This document shows, piece after piece, positions 17,780 to 25,772 of a DNA stretch of 64,000 nt. The DNA is from Microbacterium oxydans (GTDB lineage Bacteria; Actinomycetota; Actinomycetes; Actinomycetales; Microbacteriaceae). A program made the position numbers and the translations under genes. Each line of letters begins with the position of its first letter. Within the stretch, counting starts at the first letter, position 1. The stretch lies in contig NZ_BJOG01000002.1 of assembly GCF_006540085.1 (NCBI RefSeq), forward strand, positions 186,001 to 250,000. The letters are read 5' to 3'. The notes beneath the pieces are model-generated. The model was not told the DNA's origin, made no database searches, and saw nothing but the letters and a program-made list of their open reading frames with translations.

Positions 17780-18762
17780 GCGGCCGGCAGTCCCTGATCT
17801 GCCGGCGGGAGGTCGAAGGACTCGCGGATCGCGTCCTCCAGGAACGGATATCGGAATTCGAAACCGGCCTCTGTGAGCATCTCCGGCAGCACCCACCGGC
17901 TCTTCAGGATCAGCTCGGTCTCGGTGCGCATGCCGATGGCTCCGAGCTCCAGCATCCATCGGGGCATCGGAACCCCGATCCGCGCTCCGAGGGCCCGCCG
18001 CACCGTCGCCATGAACTCGACGTTGTCCACCGGATGCGGAGAGGCAGCGTTGACGGGGCCCTCGAGCGCCGGATTCCGCTCGAGGAAGTCGATGATGCGC
18101 GCGACATCCTCGATGTGCACCCAGCTGAAACGCTGGCGGCCACGACGCGCGCCGGGGAGATGTCCCGTGCCCGCAGCGCGCCGAGCCGCGCTGACCGGCC
18201 ATCGTCCGTCGTACTGGGACCCGCCGAGCCCGAACCGCGCCAGGTCTCTCACCGGGCCGAGCACGCCGCCGTGGCCGAGCACGATCGTGCTGCGCAGGGC
18301 GACGCGGCGGGTGGCGGGGAGCTCGTCGGCGAACAGCGCCTTCTCCCACGCCTTCGCGACCTCGACCGAGAACCCACTGCCGACCTCGCCCGTCGATTCG
18401 GTCATCGGACGATCCTCCGCGTGGCGATAGATCGTCGCCGTCGAGGAGTTGATCCAGAGCGCGGGAGGTGCGGAGGACCGGGTGATCGCGGTGCTCAGCG
18501 ACGCGGTGGTGTCGAGGCGGGAGCGGAAGATCTCCGCCCGGTTCTCTGGGGTGTAACGGCAGTTGACGCTCTTGCCGGCCAATCCGATCACGAGGGCGGC
18601 ACCGTCGACGGCGCGATCGATCTCCACCTGATCGCCCCAGCGGATGTCGGCGCCTGAACGCGAGATCGTGACGACCTCGCGCCCCTCCGCGCGGAACCGG
18701 GGCACGAGGAAGCGCCCCATGAACCCGGTGGAACCGCCGATGACGACCCGTCCTGTGCTCAT
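17776..18762 (-). CDS. TIGR01777-type NAD-dependent epimerase (SDR39U1-like), 328 aa
   Basis: An atypical short-chain dehydrogenase fold: the nucleotide loop is VIGGSTGFMGRFLVPRFRAEG (residues 6-26), then VIGLAGKSVNCRYTPENRAEI and INSSTATIYRHAEDR with the active-site Ser/Tyr, and RFSWVHIEDVARIIDFLE as in this subfamily. Its reaction is not established. The ATG at 18762 overlaps the stop of the upstream DUF4166 gene (ATGA); in related bacteria the two domains may be fused, so they probably work together. Confidence 0.88.
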   Translation of the reverse strand: MSTGRVVIGGSTGFMGRFLVPRFRAEGREVVTISRSGADIRWGDQVEIDRAVDGAALVIGLAGKSVNCRYTPENRAEIFRSRLDTTASLSTAITRSSAPPALWINSSTATIYRHAEDRPMTESTGEVGSGFSVEVAKAWEKALFADELPATRRVALRSTIVLGHGGVLGPVRDLARFGLGGSQYDGRWPVSAARRAAGTGHLPGARRGRQRFSWVHIEDVARIIDFLERNPALEGPVNAASPHPVDNVEFMATVRRALGARIGVPMPRWMLELGAIGMRTETELILKSRWVLPEMLTEAGFEFRYPFLEDAIRESFDLPPADQGLPAA

Positions 18763-19391
18763 GCGGTCTGCTCCTTCTCGTGATGCTGGATGCGATAGGC
18801 GAACTCTCCCCGATACTCGTACAGGCGGCCGAGGAACGGCGCATCGACGGTCAGGGCCATGCGCTGCCGATCGAGGTCGTCGTCGAAGCGCTCGGTGAGG
18901 CGGATGACAGGTGCCACGGGCCGGGGGATCCGCACCCGGAGGCGACCGAAGCGAAGTCCGACGGCTCGGCTCCTCAGATGCAGTGCGCCCTGACGTACCT
19001 CGACGTCGAAGCAGGCGGCGAGGAGGCCCGGTTCGCCGAGCTCGTCGACGACGCGGCCATGGCGGGTGAGTGCGACGGCGTCTCGCATGGTCCACGTGCC
19101 ACGGCCGAAGAAGAAGGTCCGCTCACTGAGCGCTCTGGACGCGATGGTGCGGTTCTCGACCCGGAACGGCACCTCTCGCTCCCACCCCGCGGCGACCACG
19201 CCGCGTCGTTCGAGGACCCGGAGGAAGGGCCACAGCCATCGACGCGGAGTGCCCACTCGCTCGAACACCCCCTCGCCGATGCCGGTCGCTCCGTCCGGGA
19301 TCGGTGCGAAGTACAGGCGCAGTCGGGGGTGAAGGTCGGCCATGCGCTCGCCGAGTGCTCTGGCGTACGGGGACTGCGGCACGGGCGTCAC
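18759..19391 (-). CDS. DUF4166-domain protein, 210 aa
   Basis: The sequence matches my memory of DUF4166: GIGEGVFERVGTPRRWLWPFL near the start, EVPFRVENRTIASRALSERTF in the middle and GRLYEYRGEFAYRIQHH at the end. Its function is unknown. It is soluble, with no signal. The GTG at 19391 lies six bases after TAGGCT, a leaderless promoter, and it is the first gene of a two-gene operon with the epimerase. Confidence 0.75.
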   Translation of the reverse strand: MTPVPQSPYARALGERMADLHPRLRLYFAPIPDGATGIGEGVFERVGTPRRWLWPFLRVLERRGVVAAGWEREVPFRVENRTIASRALSERTFFFGRGTWTMRDAVALTRHGRVVDELGEPGLLAACFDVEVRQGALHLRSRAVGLRFGRLRVRIPRPVAPVIRLTERFDDDLDRQRMALTVDAPFLGRLYEYRGEFAYRIQHHEKEQTA

Positions 19392-19444
19392 GGTTCGAGC
19401 CTAGCCTCGGCTTCGCGTCGCCCCGCACTGCGGTCCACCCGTCG

Positions 19445-20062
19445 TCAGGCTCCTGGTCGCAGCAGTCGATCGAGCAGGGCGAGCGCCTCGTGCTGAGGAG
19501 CGGTCTCGTCGAGCAGCCACTGCGTCTGCAGGCCGTCGGACGCCGCCACCACCAGGGCTGCGACCGCATCAGCGTCGAGGTCGTCGCGGATCCTCCCCTC
19601 CTCCTGCTGGCGTCGGACGACGTCGGCGAGTCGGGCGCGGAGGCGCGTGAAGCGACCGGTGGCGAACGTGCGCGCCGCCGGATGGCCCTCCTCGAGCGCC
19701 GTGGCGACGAGCGTCGAGTACAGCTGCACGAGACCGGGTATCGCACGGTTGAGCCGCGCGGACTCGATCATCATCTCCACCGGCGTCGCGTCGGGCGGGG
19801 GAGAGCTCGGTTGGCGCGACGGTACGGTGCTCTCCTCGTAGACCGCAACGAGGAGCTCCTCCAGGGAGCCGAAGTAGTGGGTGAGAGCCGCGTGCGTGAC
19901 CCCGACCTCGCGCGCGATGGCCCGCAGGCTCGTGCGGTCGGCGCCACGTTCGGCGAACACCTCGATGGCGCGGTCGAGGATCTCCTGCCGACGGGCGATC
20001 CCCTTCGCGTAGGCCCCGCGCTGCCGTGGGGGCTCCGGGGGTTCGGGGGTGTCGAGGGGCAT
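19445..20062 (-). CDS. TetR/AcrR-family regulator, 205 aa
   Basis: The helix-turn-helix is TSLRAIAREVGVTHAALTHY (about residues 44-63) followed by FGSLEELLVAVYEE. The C-terminal ligand domain is of the type with ESARLNRAIPGLVQLYSTLVATA. It is transcribed away from the sugar isomerase/dehydrogenase pair across a 108-base gap with an inverted repeat, so it most likely represses that operon. TAGACT lies six bases before its ATG. Confidence 0.88.
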   Translation of the reverse strand: MPLDTPEPPEPPRQRGAYAKGIARRQEILDRAIEVFAERGADRTSLRAIAREVGVTHAALTHYFGSLEELLVAVYEESTVPSRQPSSPPPDATPVEMMIESARLNRAIPGLVQLYSTLVATALEEGHPAARTFATGRFTRLRARLADVVRRQQEEGRIRDDLDADAVAALVVAASDGLQTQWLLDETAPQHEALALLDRLLRPGA

Positions 20063-20122
20063 GAGGGCAGTCTAGCGATTCAAAACTTCCGCGTGGAGGT
20101 ATTTGATGATAGCGTGCCTGAA

Positions 20123-20138
20123 CGGGACACCGGTCCCG
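20123..20138. promoter_or_regulatory. Inverted repeat between TetR gene and sugar operon
   Basis: CGGGAC, four bases (ACCG), GTCCCG: perfect 6-bp arms in the shared intergenic gap, 33 bases before the start of the isomerase gene. It is a candidate operator for the divergent TetR protein, though the arms are short for that family. Confidence 0.4.
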
Positions 20139-20170
20139 CCACGTCACCGATGACCGAAGGAGCACGACCG

Positions 20171-20977
20171 ATGACGATTCGGACTTCCCTGCAGCTGTTC
20201 ACCATCAAGGACGAGCTGGAGGCCGACCTCGAATCCTCCCTGCAGGCGGTGGCAGCCCGCGGTTTCACGGCCGTCGAGCCGTACGACTTCGTGCGCCGCG
20301 CCGAGCCCCTCGCAGCCGCGCTCACCGCCGCCGGTCTGGTCGCCCCCTCCGGACACGCCTTCCTGGCGTCGCCGTCGTTCGTCAACCCCGACGGCAGCGG
20401 CACCACGGTGCCCGTCCCCTCCCCGGCTGAGGTCTTCGCCGCGGCGAAGGTGCTCGGCATGGATACGGTCATCGACCCCTACACCGAACCGGCGCGTTGG
20501 GAGTCGATCGAGCAGATCGAGGAGACGGCGCGACTGCTCAACGAGGCCGCGGAGATCGGTGCGGCCGTCGGTGTGCGGGTCGGATACCACAACCACGCCC
20601 ACGAGCTGGAGGCCGTGTTCGACGGCGTCACCGGCCTGGAGGTCCTCGCCGGGCTGCTCGACGACCGCGTCGTGCTCGAGGTCGACCTGTACTGGGTGGC
20701 CCGTGGCGGCGTCGATCCCGTCGCGCTGCTGGAGCGTCTGGGCAGTCGGGTGATCGCCGTGCACGCGAAGGACGGCACACTCGACCCCGCACTCGCGGGA
20801 GCGTATCCGCCCGCCGATCAGGTGGCCGCCGGTGAGGGTAACGTCCCGCTGATCGAGGCCATCACCGCAGCACCGGCGCTGGAGCTCGCGATCGTCGAGT
20901 TCGACCACTACGAGGGCGACCTGTTCGACGCCATCGAGCGCAGCCGGGTCTACCTCGACGAGAAGGTGGCGGCCTGA
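20171..20977 (+). CDS. Sugar phosphate isomerase/epimerase family protein (AP2 TIM barrel), 268 aa
   Basis: A xylose-isomerase-like TIM barrel. It opens IRTSLQLFTIKDELEADLES and has the metal-site strands VGYHNHAHELE, VLEVDLYWVARGG, VIAVHAKDG and LAIVEFDHYEGD, with Glu, Asp and His ligands at the usual places. The enzyme interconverts keto- or epi-forms of a sugar. An AAGGAG site precedes the ATG at 20171 by eight bases. The stop overlaps the next ATG (TGATG), so it is co-translated with a Gfo/Idh/MocA dehydrogenase, as in catabolic pathways for inositol, trehalose-like or C-methyl sugars. Confidence 0.87.
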   Translation: MTIRTSLQLFTIKDELEADLESSLQAVAARGFTAVEPYDFVRRAEPLAAALTAAGLVAPSGHAFLASPSFVNPDGSGTTVPVPSPAEVFAAAKVLGMDTVIDPYTEPARWESIEQIEETARLLNEAAEIGAAVGVRVGYHNHAHELEAVFDGVTGLEVLAGLLDDRVVLEVDLYWVARGGVDPVALLERLGSRVIAVHAKDGTLDPALAGAYPPADQVAAGEGNVPLIEAITAAPALELAIVEFDHYEGDLFDAIERSRVYLDEKVAA

Positions 20978-22101
20978 TGGCGGTGGGCGTCGGCATCATC
21001 GGTGCCGGGAACATCAGCGACCAGTACCTGTCCAACCTCACGACGTTCCCCGATGTGCGCGTCGTCGCGATCGGCGACCTGCTCGAGGAGCGCGCCAAAG
21101 CGCAGGCCGAGAAGTACGGCGTGCCTCGTGCCGGCGGTGTCGACACGGTGCTCCAGGATCCGGAGATCGACATCGTCGTGAATCTCACGATCCCGGCCGT
21201 GCACGTGGAGGTCTCCGAGGCGATCATCGCGGCGGGGAAGCACGTCTGGACCGAGAAGCCGATCGGTGTGAGCCGTGAGGAGTCCCGCGGCCTGCTGCAG
21301 AAAGCGGACGCGGCGGGCCTGCGCGTCGGCGTCGCCCCCGACACCGTCCTCGGTCCTGGCGTGCAGACGGCGAAGCGAGCGATCGCGCGCGGAGACATCG
21401 GGCGTCCGCTGTTCGCGCAGACCACGTTCCAGTGGTCGGGACCGGAGATCTTCCACCCGAATCCCGCGTTCCTCTACGCCAAGGGCGGCGGACCGCTGCT
21501 CGACATGGGGCCGTACTACGTGTCGGCCCTCGTGCACGTGTTCGGGCCTGTCGCCTCGGTCGCAGCACTCGGACTGCAGGGCTCTCCCACGCGCCGGGTG
21601 CAGGTCGGTGAACTCGCAGGCCAGGAGTTCCCGGTCGAGATCCCCTCGACGCTCAGCGTGCTGATGGCGTTCGAGGAGGGCGGGCAGGCGCAGAGCCTGT
21701 ACAGCACCGACTCACCCGTCGTCCGCCAGGGCATCGTCGAGATCACCGGCACCGAGGGCACGATCGTGATCCCGGACCCGAACACGTTCGGCGGCGCGAT
21801 CTCGATCACCCGTCCGCTCACACGTCTGTTCATCCCGCCGGAGCCCGTGCAGCAGGAGATCATCGACGTCGAGCAGGAGGGCGTGCTGTCCGGCCGCGGC
21901 GTCGGGCTGCTCGACATGGCGCGGGCGATCGCCGCGGGGCGTCCACACGTCGCCACCGGCGAGTTCGGCTACCACGTGCTCGACACCCTGCTCTCGATCG
22001 AGGAGGCCGCCGAGGCGCGGAGCTTCGTCGAGGTCGAGAGCACCCTCGATCAGGTGGGGTCGATCGCCGCGGACTTCGACCCGTTCGAAGCCACGCTCTG
22101 A
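20977..22101 (+). CDS. Gfo/Idh/MocA-family oxidoreductase, 374 aa
   Basis: The Rossmann loop is GIIGAGNISDQYLSNLTTFP (residues 5-24) and the family mark EKPIGVSREE follows at about residue 93. FHPNPAFLYAKGGGPLLDMGPYY contains the Asp of the catalytic region. The enzyme oxidises or reduces a sugar or inositol with NAD(P). It is the second gene of the TetR-flanked sugar operon and is closed by a strong hairpin. Confidence 0.9.
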   Translation: MAVGVGIIGAGNISDQYLSNLTTFPDVRVVAIGDLLEERAKAQAEKYGVPRAGGVDTVLQDPEIDIVVNLTIPAVHVEVSEAIIAAGKHVWTEKPIGVSREESRGLLQKADAAGLRVGVAPDTVLGPGVQTAKRAIARGDIGRPLFAQTTFQWSGPEIFHPNPAFLYAKGGGPLLDMGPYYVSALVHVFGPVASVAALGLQGSPTRRVQVGELAGQEFPVEIPSTLSVLMAFEEGGQAQSLYSTDSPVVRQGIVEITGTEGTIVIPDPNTFGGAISITRPLTRLFIPPEPVQQEIIDVEQEGVLSGRGVGLLDMARAIAAGRPHVATGEFGYHVLDTLLSIEEAAEARSFVEVESTLDQVGSIAADFDPFEATL

Positions 22102-22111
22102 CACCGGCCGT

Positions 22112-22154
22112 ACGTGGCGGCCAGGAGCGGATCACCGCGTCCTGGCCGCCACGT
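22112..22154. terminator. Bidirectional terminator between converging operons
   Basis: ACGTGGCGGCCAGGA pairs with TCCTGGCCGCCACGT (15 bp). The loop itself contains GCGG-ATCA-CCGC, which lengthens the stem. It separates the Gfo/Idh gene on the plus strand from the NYN-domain gene on the minus strand. No T-run follows. Confidence 0.8.
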
Positions 22155-22166
22155 CGCGGACCACTC

Positions 22167-23159
22167 TCAGGGCTCGAGCAGGCGGACGAGACGCTCGTGC
22201 CCGGTCTCCTCGAGTTCCGCGATGTCGTCGCGGGACTTCAGGAAGTCGGAGAACGACCGGTAGCCGAGTGCCTTCTCGCTGAACGACGGGTCCATGCGAC
22301 GCATATGCGTCTTGACCGCGGAGCTGTGCAGCCACTCGTCGGCGTCGGCCTTGTCGTGCCCCAGACGGAGCGCGCGCTCCAGCAGCTGCGTCGCCACCTC
22401 CTGATCGTCGACTTTGTCCTCGACCCGCACTTCCTCCGCCTTCGGGGCGGCCTTGGATCGCGATCGCTTCGAGGCGGCCTTCGGCTTCGAGGCGGTCTCC
22501 GTCACCGTCTCGGCGACAGCCTCCGCCTCCGCCACCGGCGTCGGCGCCTCGACCGCGGGAGTGGCCGCGGCGGCGGCGACCGGCTTGGAGGGGCGCACGA
22601 CACCGGGCAGCGAGTCGTACGACTCGAACTCGTCGCACGCGGCGGCCAGCGACTTGGCTGTGGAGCCAGACACCCCGACGCCGATCACGTAGCGGCCGAG
22701 GCGCTTGCAGCGCTGAGCCAGGGGCACGTAGTCGCTGTCACCCGCGACGATCACGACATGGGTGAGATCGGGGAGGCGGAACATGTCCTCGACCGCATCC
22801 ACGGCGAGCCGGATGTCGGCGCCGTTCTTGGCATACGCCGCGGCGGGGAACAGCTGCACGAGGTCGACAGCGCGGGCAACGAGCTGCGAGCGGTACACGG
22901 CGTTGACGGGGGAGGACCAGTCCGCGTATGCGCGGGTGAGCACCAGCGTGCCGAACGAGGCCGCGTAGTCGATGATGGCGCCGACCTCGATCATCGCCCG
23001 GCTCAATCGCTCGGTGACCTCGGGGTCGTTCGGGTTCTCGCTGATCCGCTGACGGTCCTTGCCGTAGGCGTTGCGACCGTGCACCCGGTCGTACCAGGAG
23101 ATGACGATGTTGTCGAAGTCGAGGTAGACGGCGACGCGGGCATCGGTGGTCTCGGCCAT
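22167..23159 (-). CDS. NYN-domain protein with C-terminal OST-HTH/LOTUS-like domain, 330 aa
   Basis: The N-terminal 150 residues are a PIN-like NYN nuclease domain: RVAVYLDFDNIVISWYDRV holds the first Asp residues, and HVVIVAGDSDYVPLAQRCKRLG with YVIGVG the later ones. A Pro/Ala/Glu-rich linker with a basic patch (KPKAASKRSRSKAAPK) runs to about residue 250. The last 75 residues (VATQLLERALRLGHDKADAD... YRSFSDFLKSRDDI) look like an OST-HTH/LOTUS RNA-binding domain. RNA cleavage or processing is likely. The ribosome binding site GGAGGTG lies over the end of the upstream dehydrogenase gene, so the two are co-transcribed. Confidence 0.88.
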   Translation of the reverse strand: MAETTDARVAVYLDFDNIVISWYDRVHGRNAYGKDRQRISENPNDPEVTERLSRAMIEVGAIIDYAASFGTLVLTRAYADWSSPVNAVYRSQLVARAVDLVQLFPAAAYAKNGADIRLAVDAVEDMFRLPDLTHVVIVAGDSDYVPLAQRCKRLGRYVIGVGVSGSTAKSLAAACDEFESYDSLPGVVRPSKPVAAAAATPAVEAPTPVAEAEAVAETVTETASKPKAASKRSRSKAAPKAEEVRVEDKVDDQEVATQLLERALRLGHDKADADEWLHSSAVKTHMRRMDPSFSEKALGYRSFSDFLKSRDDIAELEETGHERLVRLLEP

Positions 23160-23161
23160 GC

Positions 23162-24148
23162 TTACACCTCCTCGCGGGGGTAGCGGACGCCGATCTGCGC
23201 CCTGATCTCGTCAAGGGTGCCCATGATCGCGACGCTCTCGGCGATGGGCAGGATGTCGCCCGCGAGGGTGCCTTCGCTCACCAGACGCTCGGCGGCGAGC
23301 GCCTGGAACTGCATGCCACGGCCCTCGACCTCGGAGGTGTAGCTCTCCTGCACCGTGCCGTCCGGCAGGACGAGGCGGAACGTGGTCGGGCTGTACCAGA
23401 CGGTGTCGATGTCGATGCGGGCGGCCGTGCCGATGATGCTCGCGACGTTGGGGCCTGCAGCCCGCGACGACGAGAGGCTGGTCGAGACCGCACCGCCGTC
23501 GTGGGTCATGACCGTGGCGACCTCGGAGTCGGCTCCCGTCTCGATGAGGCGGCCGACGGCGCGGATGCTGGTCGGTGCGCCGAGGATGTCCCAGATGAAG
23601 GAGATCGGGTAGATCCCGAGGTCCAGCAGGGCGCCGCCACCGAGTTCGAGGGCGTTGAGCCGATGCGCGGGTTCGGAGGGCAGCAGCTGGGTGTGATCGG
23701 CGCTCACGGCCCGGATCTCACCGAGGGCGCCGTCGACGATGAGCTCGCGGATGCGGACCATGTGCGGCAGGTACCGCGTCCACATCGCTTCCATCACCAG
23801 CAGACCGCGCTCGGCGGCGAGCGCCTGCAGGTCTTCCGCCTCGGCGCGGTTCAGGGTGAACGCCTTCTCGGCGAGCACATGCTTGCCGTGCTCGAGGGCA
23901 AGGCGGGCGTTCTCGTGATGCATCGGGTGCGGTGTCGACACGTAGATGATGTCGACATCGGGGTCCGCGACGAGGTCTTCATACGAAGAATGCGCGCGGG
24001 GGATGTCGAAGCGGGCGGCGAACGCGTCGGCCGACTCCTGTGACCGGGATCCGACGGCCACGAGGTCGAGCCCGGCGGTTCGCAGATCGGACGCGAATGC
24101 GCCGGCGATTCCGCCGGTCGCGAGGATTCCCCACCGAAGACCTGTCAT
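23162..24148 (-). CDS. Gfo/Idh/MocA-family oxidoreductase, 328 aa
   Basis: The nucleotide loop is WGILATGGIAGAFASDLRTAG and the family mark is HVLAEKAFTLNRAEAE, with MEAMWTRYLPHMVRIREL typical of the dihydrodiol dehydrogenase-like branch. It would reduce or oxidise a sugar-type substrate with NAD(P)H. TACGCT lies six bases before the ATG at 24148. The gene is divergent from a flavin monooxygenase and is followed two bases later by the NYN gene. Confidence 0.9.
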   Translation of the reverse strand: MTGLRWGILATGGIAGAFASDLRTAGLDLVAVGSRSQESADAFAARFDIPRAHSSYEDLVADPDVDIIYVSTPHPMHHENARLALEHGKHVLAEKAFTLNRAEAEDLQALAAERGLLVMEAMWTRYLPHMVRIRELIVDGALGEIRAVSADHTQLLPSEPAHRLNALELGGGALLDLGIYPISFIWDILGAPTSIRAVGRLIETGADSEVATVMTHDGGAVSTSLSSSRAAGPNVASIIGTAARIDIDTVWYSPTTFRLVLPDGTVQESYTSEVEGRGMQFQALAAERLVSEGTLAGDILPIAESVAIMGTLDEIRAQIGVRYPREEV

Positions 24149-24154
24149 GGTCTC

Positions 24155-24160
24155 AGCGTA
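24155..24160 (-). promoter_or_regulatory. -10 box TACGCT of the Gfo/Idh gene
   Basis: Read on the minus strand, TACGCT is followed by six bases and then the ATG at 24148, predicting a leaderless message. Confidence 0.55.
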
Positions 24161-24241
24161 GGGGGTGCTCCGGGTGTGACGGACTGTTACATCCCGTGAC
24201 GCCCGGCATCGACGCCATGGCAGCGGGTGGGGAGCGGCTCC

Positions 24242-24247
24242 TACCGT
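24242..24247 (+). promoter_or_regulatory. -10 box TACCGT of the NtaA-type monooxygenase gene
   Basis: TACCGT is followed by seven bases and the ATG at 24255. Because the box covers the alternative GTG at 24246, it favours the ATG as the true, leaderless start. Confidence 0.55.
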
Positions 24248-24254
24248 GACGGGC

Positions 24255-25646
24255 ATGACCGAACCCCTCATCATCGGCGCCATGGTGCGCACCCTCGGCG
24301 CGTATCCCTCGGGCTGGCGGCAGCCAGGGGCGCACCGCGACCCTGCGAGAGACGCCGACATCCTGCGCCACATCGCGCGAGAGGGAGAGGATGCCGGGCT
24401 CGACTATCTGTTCTTCGGCGACTGGCTCGCCACGGGGCCGGACCTGGAGTTCCGCGATCCGTATCTGCTGGCGCGCATCGACCCCGTGAGCGCCGTGCTC
24501 TTCCTCGCGGGAGTGACCTCGCGGATCGGCCTGATCGCCACGGTGAACACGACCTACGCCGACCCGTACACGACCGCGCGGTCGCTCGCCTCGCTCGACG
24601 TGCTCACCCGCGGCCGTGCCGGCATCAACCTCGTCACCGGCGCCGAGCCGCGCGCGGCCGGGAACCACGGTCGCGACGCGCACGCCGACAACGAGACCCG
24701 CTACGACCGGGCGGAGGAGTTCGTCGAAGCCCTGCGCCGGCTGTGGGATTCGTGGGGCGAGGACGCCTGGATCGCCGACGCCGATCGTGGGGTGCTGATC
24801 GATCCGGAGGGGCTGCGCGCCGCCGAGCTGCGGGGCGCTCAGGTGCGGGTCGCCGGGCCGCTCAACGTCGCTCGACCTCCGCAGGGCCGGATCCCGATCG
24901 TGCATGCCGGCACATCGCCGCGGTCGAGGGCGCTCGCGGCGACCGCGGCCGATCTCGCCCTGACCGCCGCACCGACGCTGGCGGACGCCATCGCCACACG
25001 ACGGCTGCTGCGGGACATCGCCGCCGAGTCCGGACGCTCGCCCGATGCGCTGAAGGTGATCGCGCCGGTGCTCCCGGTCGTCGCGGACACGGATGCCGAT
25101 GCTCGTCGCATCGTGGAGCGGCTGCTCGCCCTGGTGCCGCTCGCCGAGGGGCACCAGGCGGCGCGGACGGCGTTCCCGCTGAACCGCAGCATCGCCGCGC
25201 TCGCCGACGCGTTCGACGTTCCGGTCGACGACCCGCTGCGCTCCGCCACCTTCGATGCGCCGGTGACTGCCGCGGAAGCACTCCGGCTGGGCGCGCGCGG
25301 TGCGGCGCTGATCGAACGTCTCGCCCTCATCGCCGGGCTGAACGTCTCCGGGGGCGCGACCGCCGATCCCCTCACCTGGCGGCACCTGGTCGCCGCGCAC
25401 GCGGTGCCGGCCGCCTTCGTCGTCGGTGACGCGGGAACCATCGCCGATCATTTCGAGACCTGGCGGGAGGAAGGCGGGGCGGACGGGTTCAACGTGCTGT
25501 CGGCTTTCCAACCGGCGCAGTTCGAGGCGTTCACGCGTAACGCGGCGCCGGAGTTGCGCCGTCGCGGGCTGCTGCGAAGCGAGGAGCAGGGCGACGGGAC
25601 CACACTCCGCGACCGCCTGCGCATTACGTCGTATGTCGACGCATGA
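24255..25646 (+). CDS. LLM-class FMN-dependent monooxygenase, NtaA/SnaA/DszA-like, 463 aa
   Basis: A flavin-dependent bacterial luciferase-fold enzyme of the long NtaA/DszA branch: GAYPSGWRQPGAHRD, FFGDWLATGPDL, IGLIATVNTTYADPYTTARS, GRAGINLVTGAEPRAAGNHG and YDRAEEFVEALRRLWDSW are in the family order. Relatives oxidise nitrilotriacetate, dibenzothiophene sulfone, dimethyl sulfide or related small molecules with reduced FMN supplied by a reductase. It is 126 bases ahead of the ABC transporter operon in the same direction and probably belongs to the same pathway. A GTG nine bases earlier is less likely as start. Confidence 0.9.
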   Translation: MTEPLIIGAMVRTLGAYPSGWRQPGAHRDPARDADILRHIAREGEDAGLDYLFFGDWLATGPDLEFRDPYLLARIDPVSAVLFLAGVTSRIGLIATVNTTYADPYTTARSLASLDVLTRGRAGINLVTGAEPRAAGNHGRDAHADNETRYDRAEEFVEALRRLWDSWGEDAWIADADRGVLIDPEGLRAAELRGAQVRVAGPLNVARPPQGRIPIVHAGTSPRSRALAATAADLALTAAPTLADAIATRRLLRDIAAESGRSPDALKVIAPVLPVVADTDADARRIVERLLALVPLAEGHQAARTAFPLNRSIAALADAFDVPVDDPLRSATFDAPVTAAEALRLGARGAALIERLALIAGLNVSGGATADPLTWRHLVAAHAVPAAFVVGDAGTIADHFETWREEGGADGFNVLSAFQPAQFEAFTRNAAPELRRRGLLRSEEQGDGTTLRDRLRITSYVDA

Positions 25647-25772
25647 CGACCGGCGTCGCCCGGGTCGCGCGTTCCCGCCCCTGATTCCTACCGTGAAGTC
25701 ACCTCAACGCACGGCATCTCGACACACAGCACCTCACCCGAAGCATCACACCCGAAACCTGGAGAACCACCC

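Noticed and set aside
16202-18844. 880-codon minus-strand frame crossing several genes
   Set aside because: It is antisense to the aldo/keto reductase and PLDc_N genes and out of frame with the epimerase; Arg/Gly/Pro-rich and without domains.
24153-25511. 452-codon minus-strand frame opposite the NtaA-type monooxygenase
   Set aside because: Low-complexity Arg/Gly/Glu composition; the plus strand carries a complete conserved enzyme.
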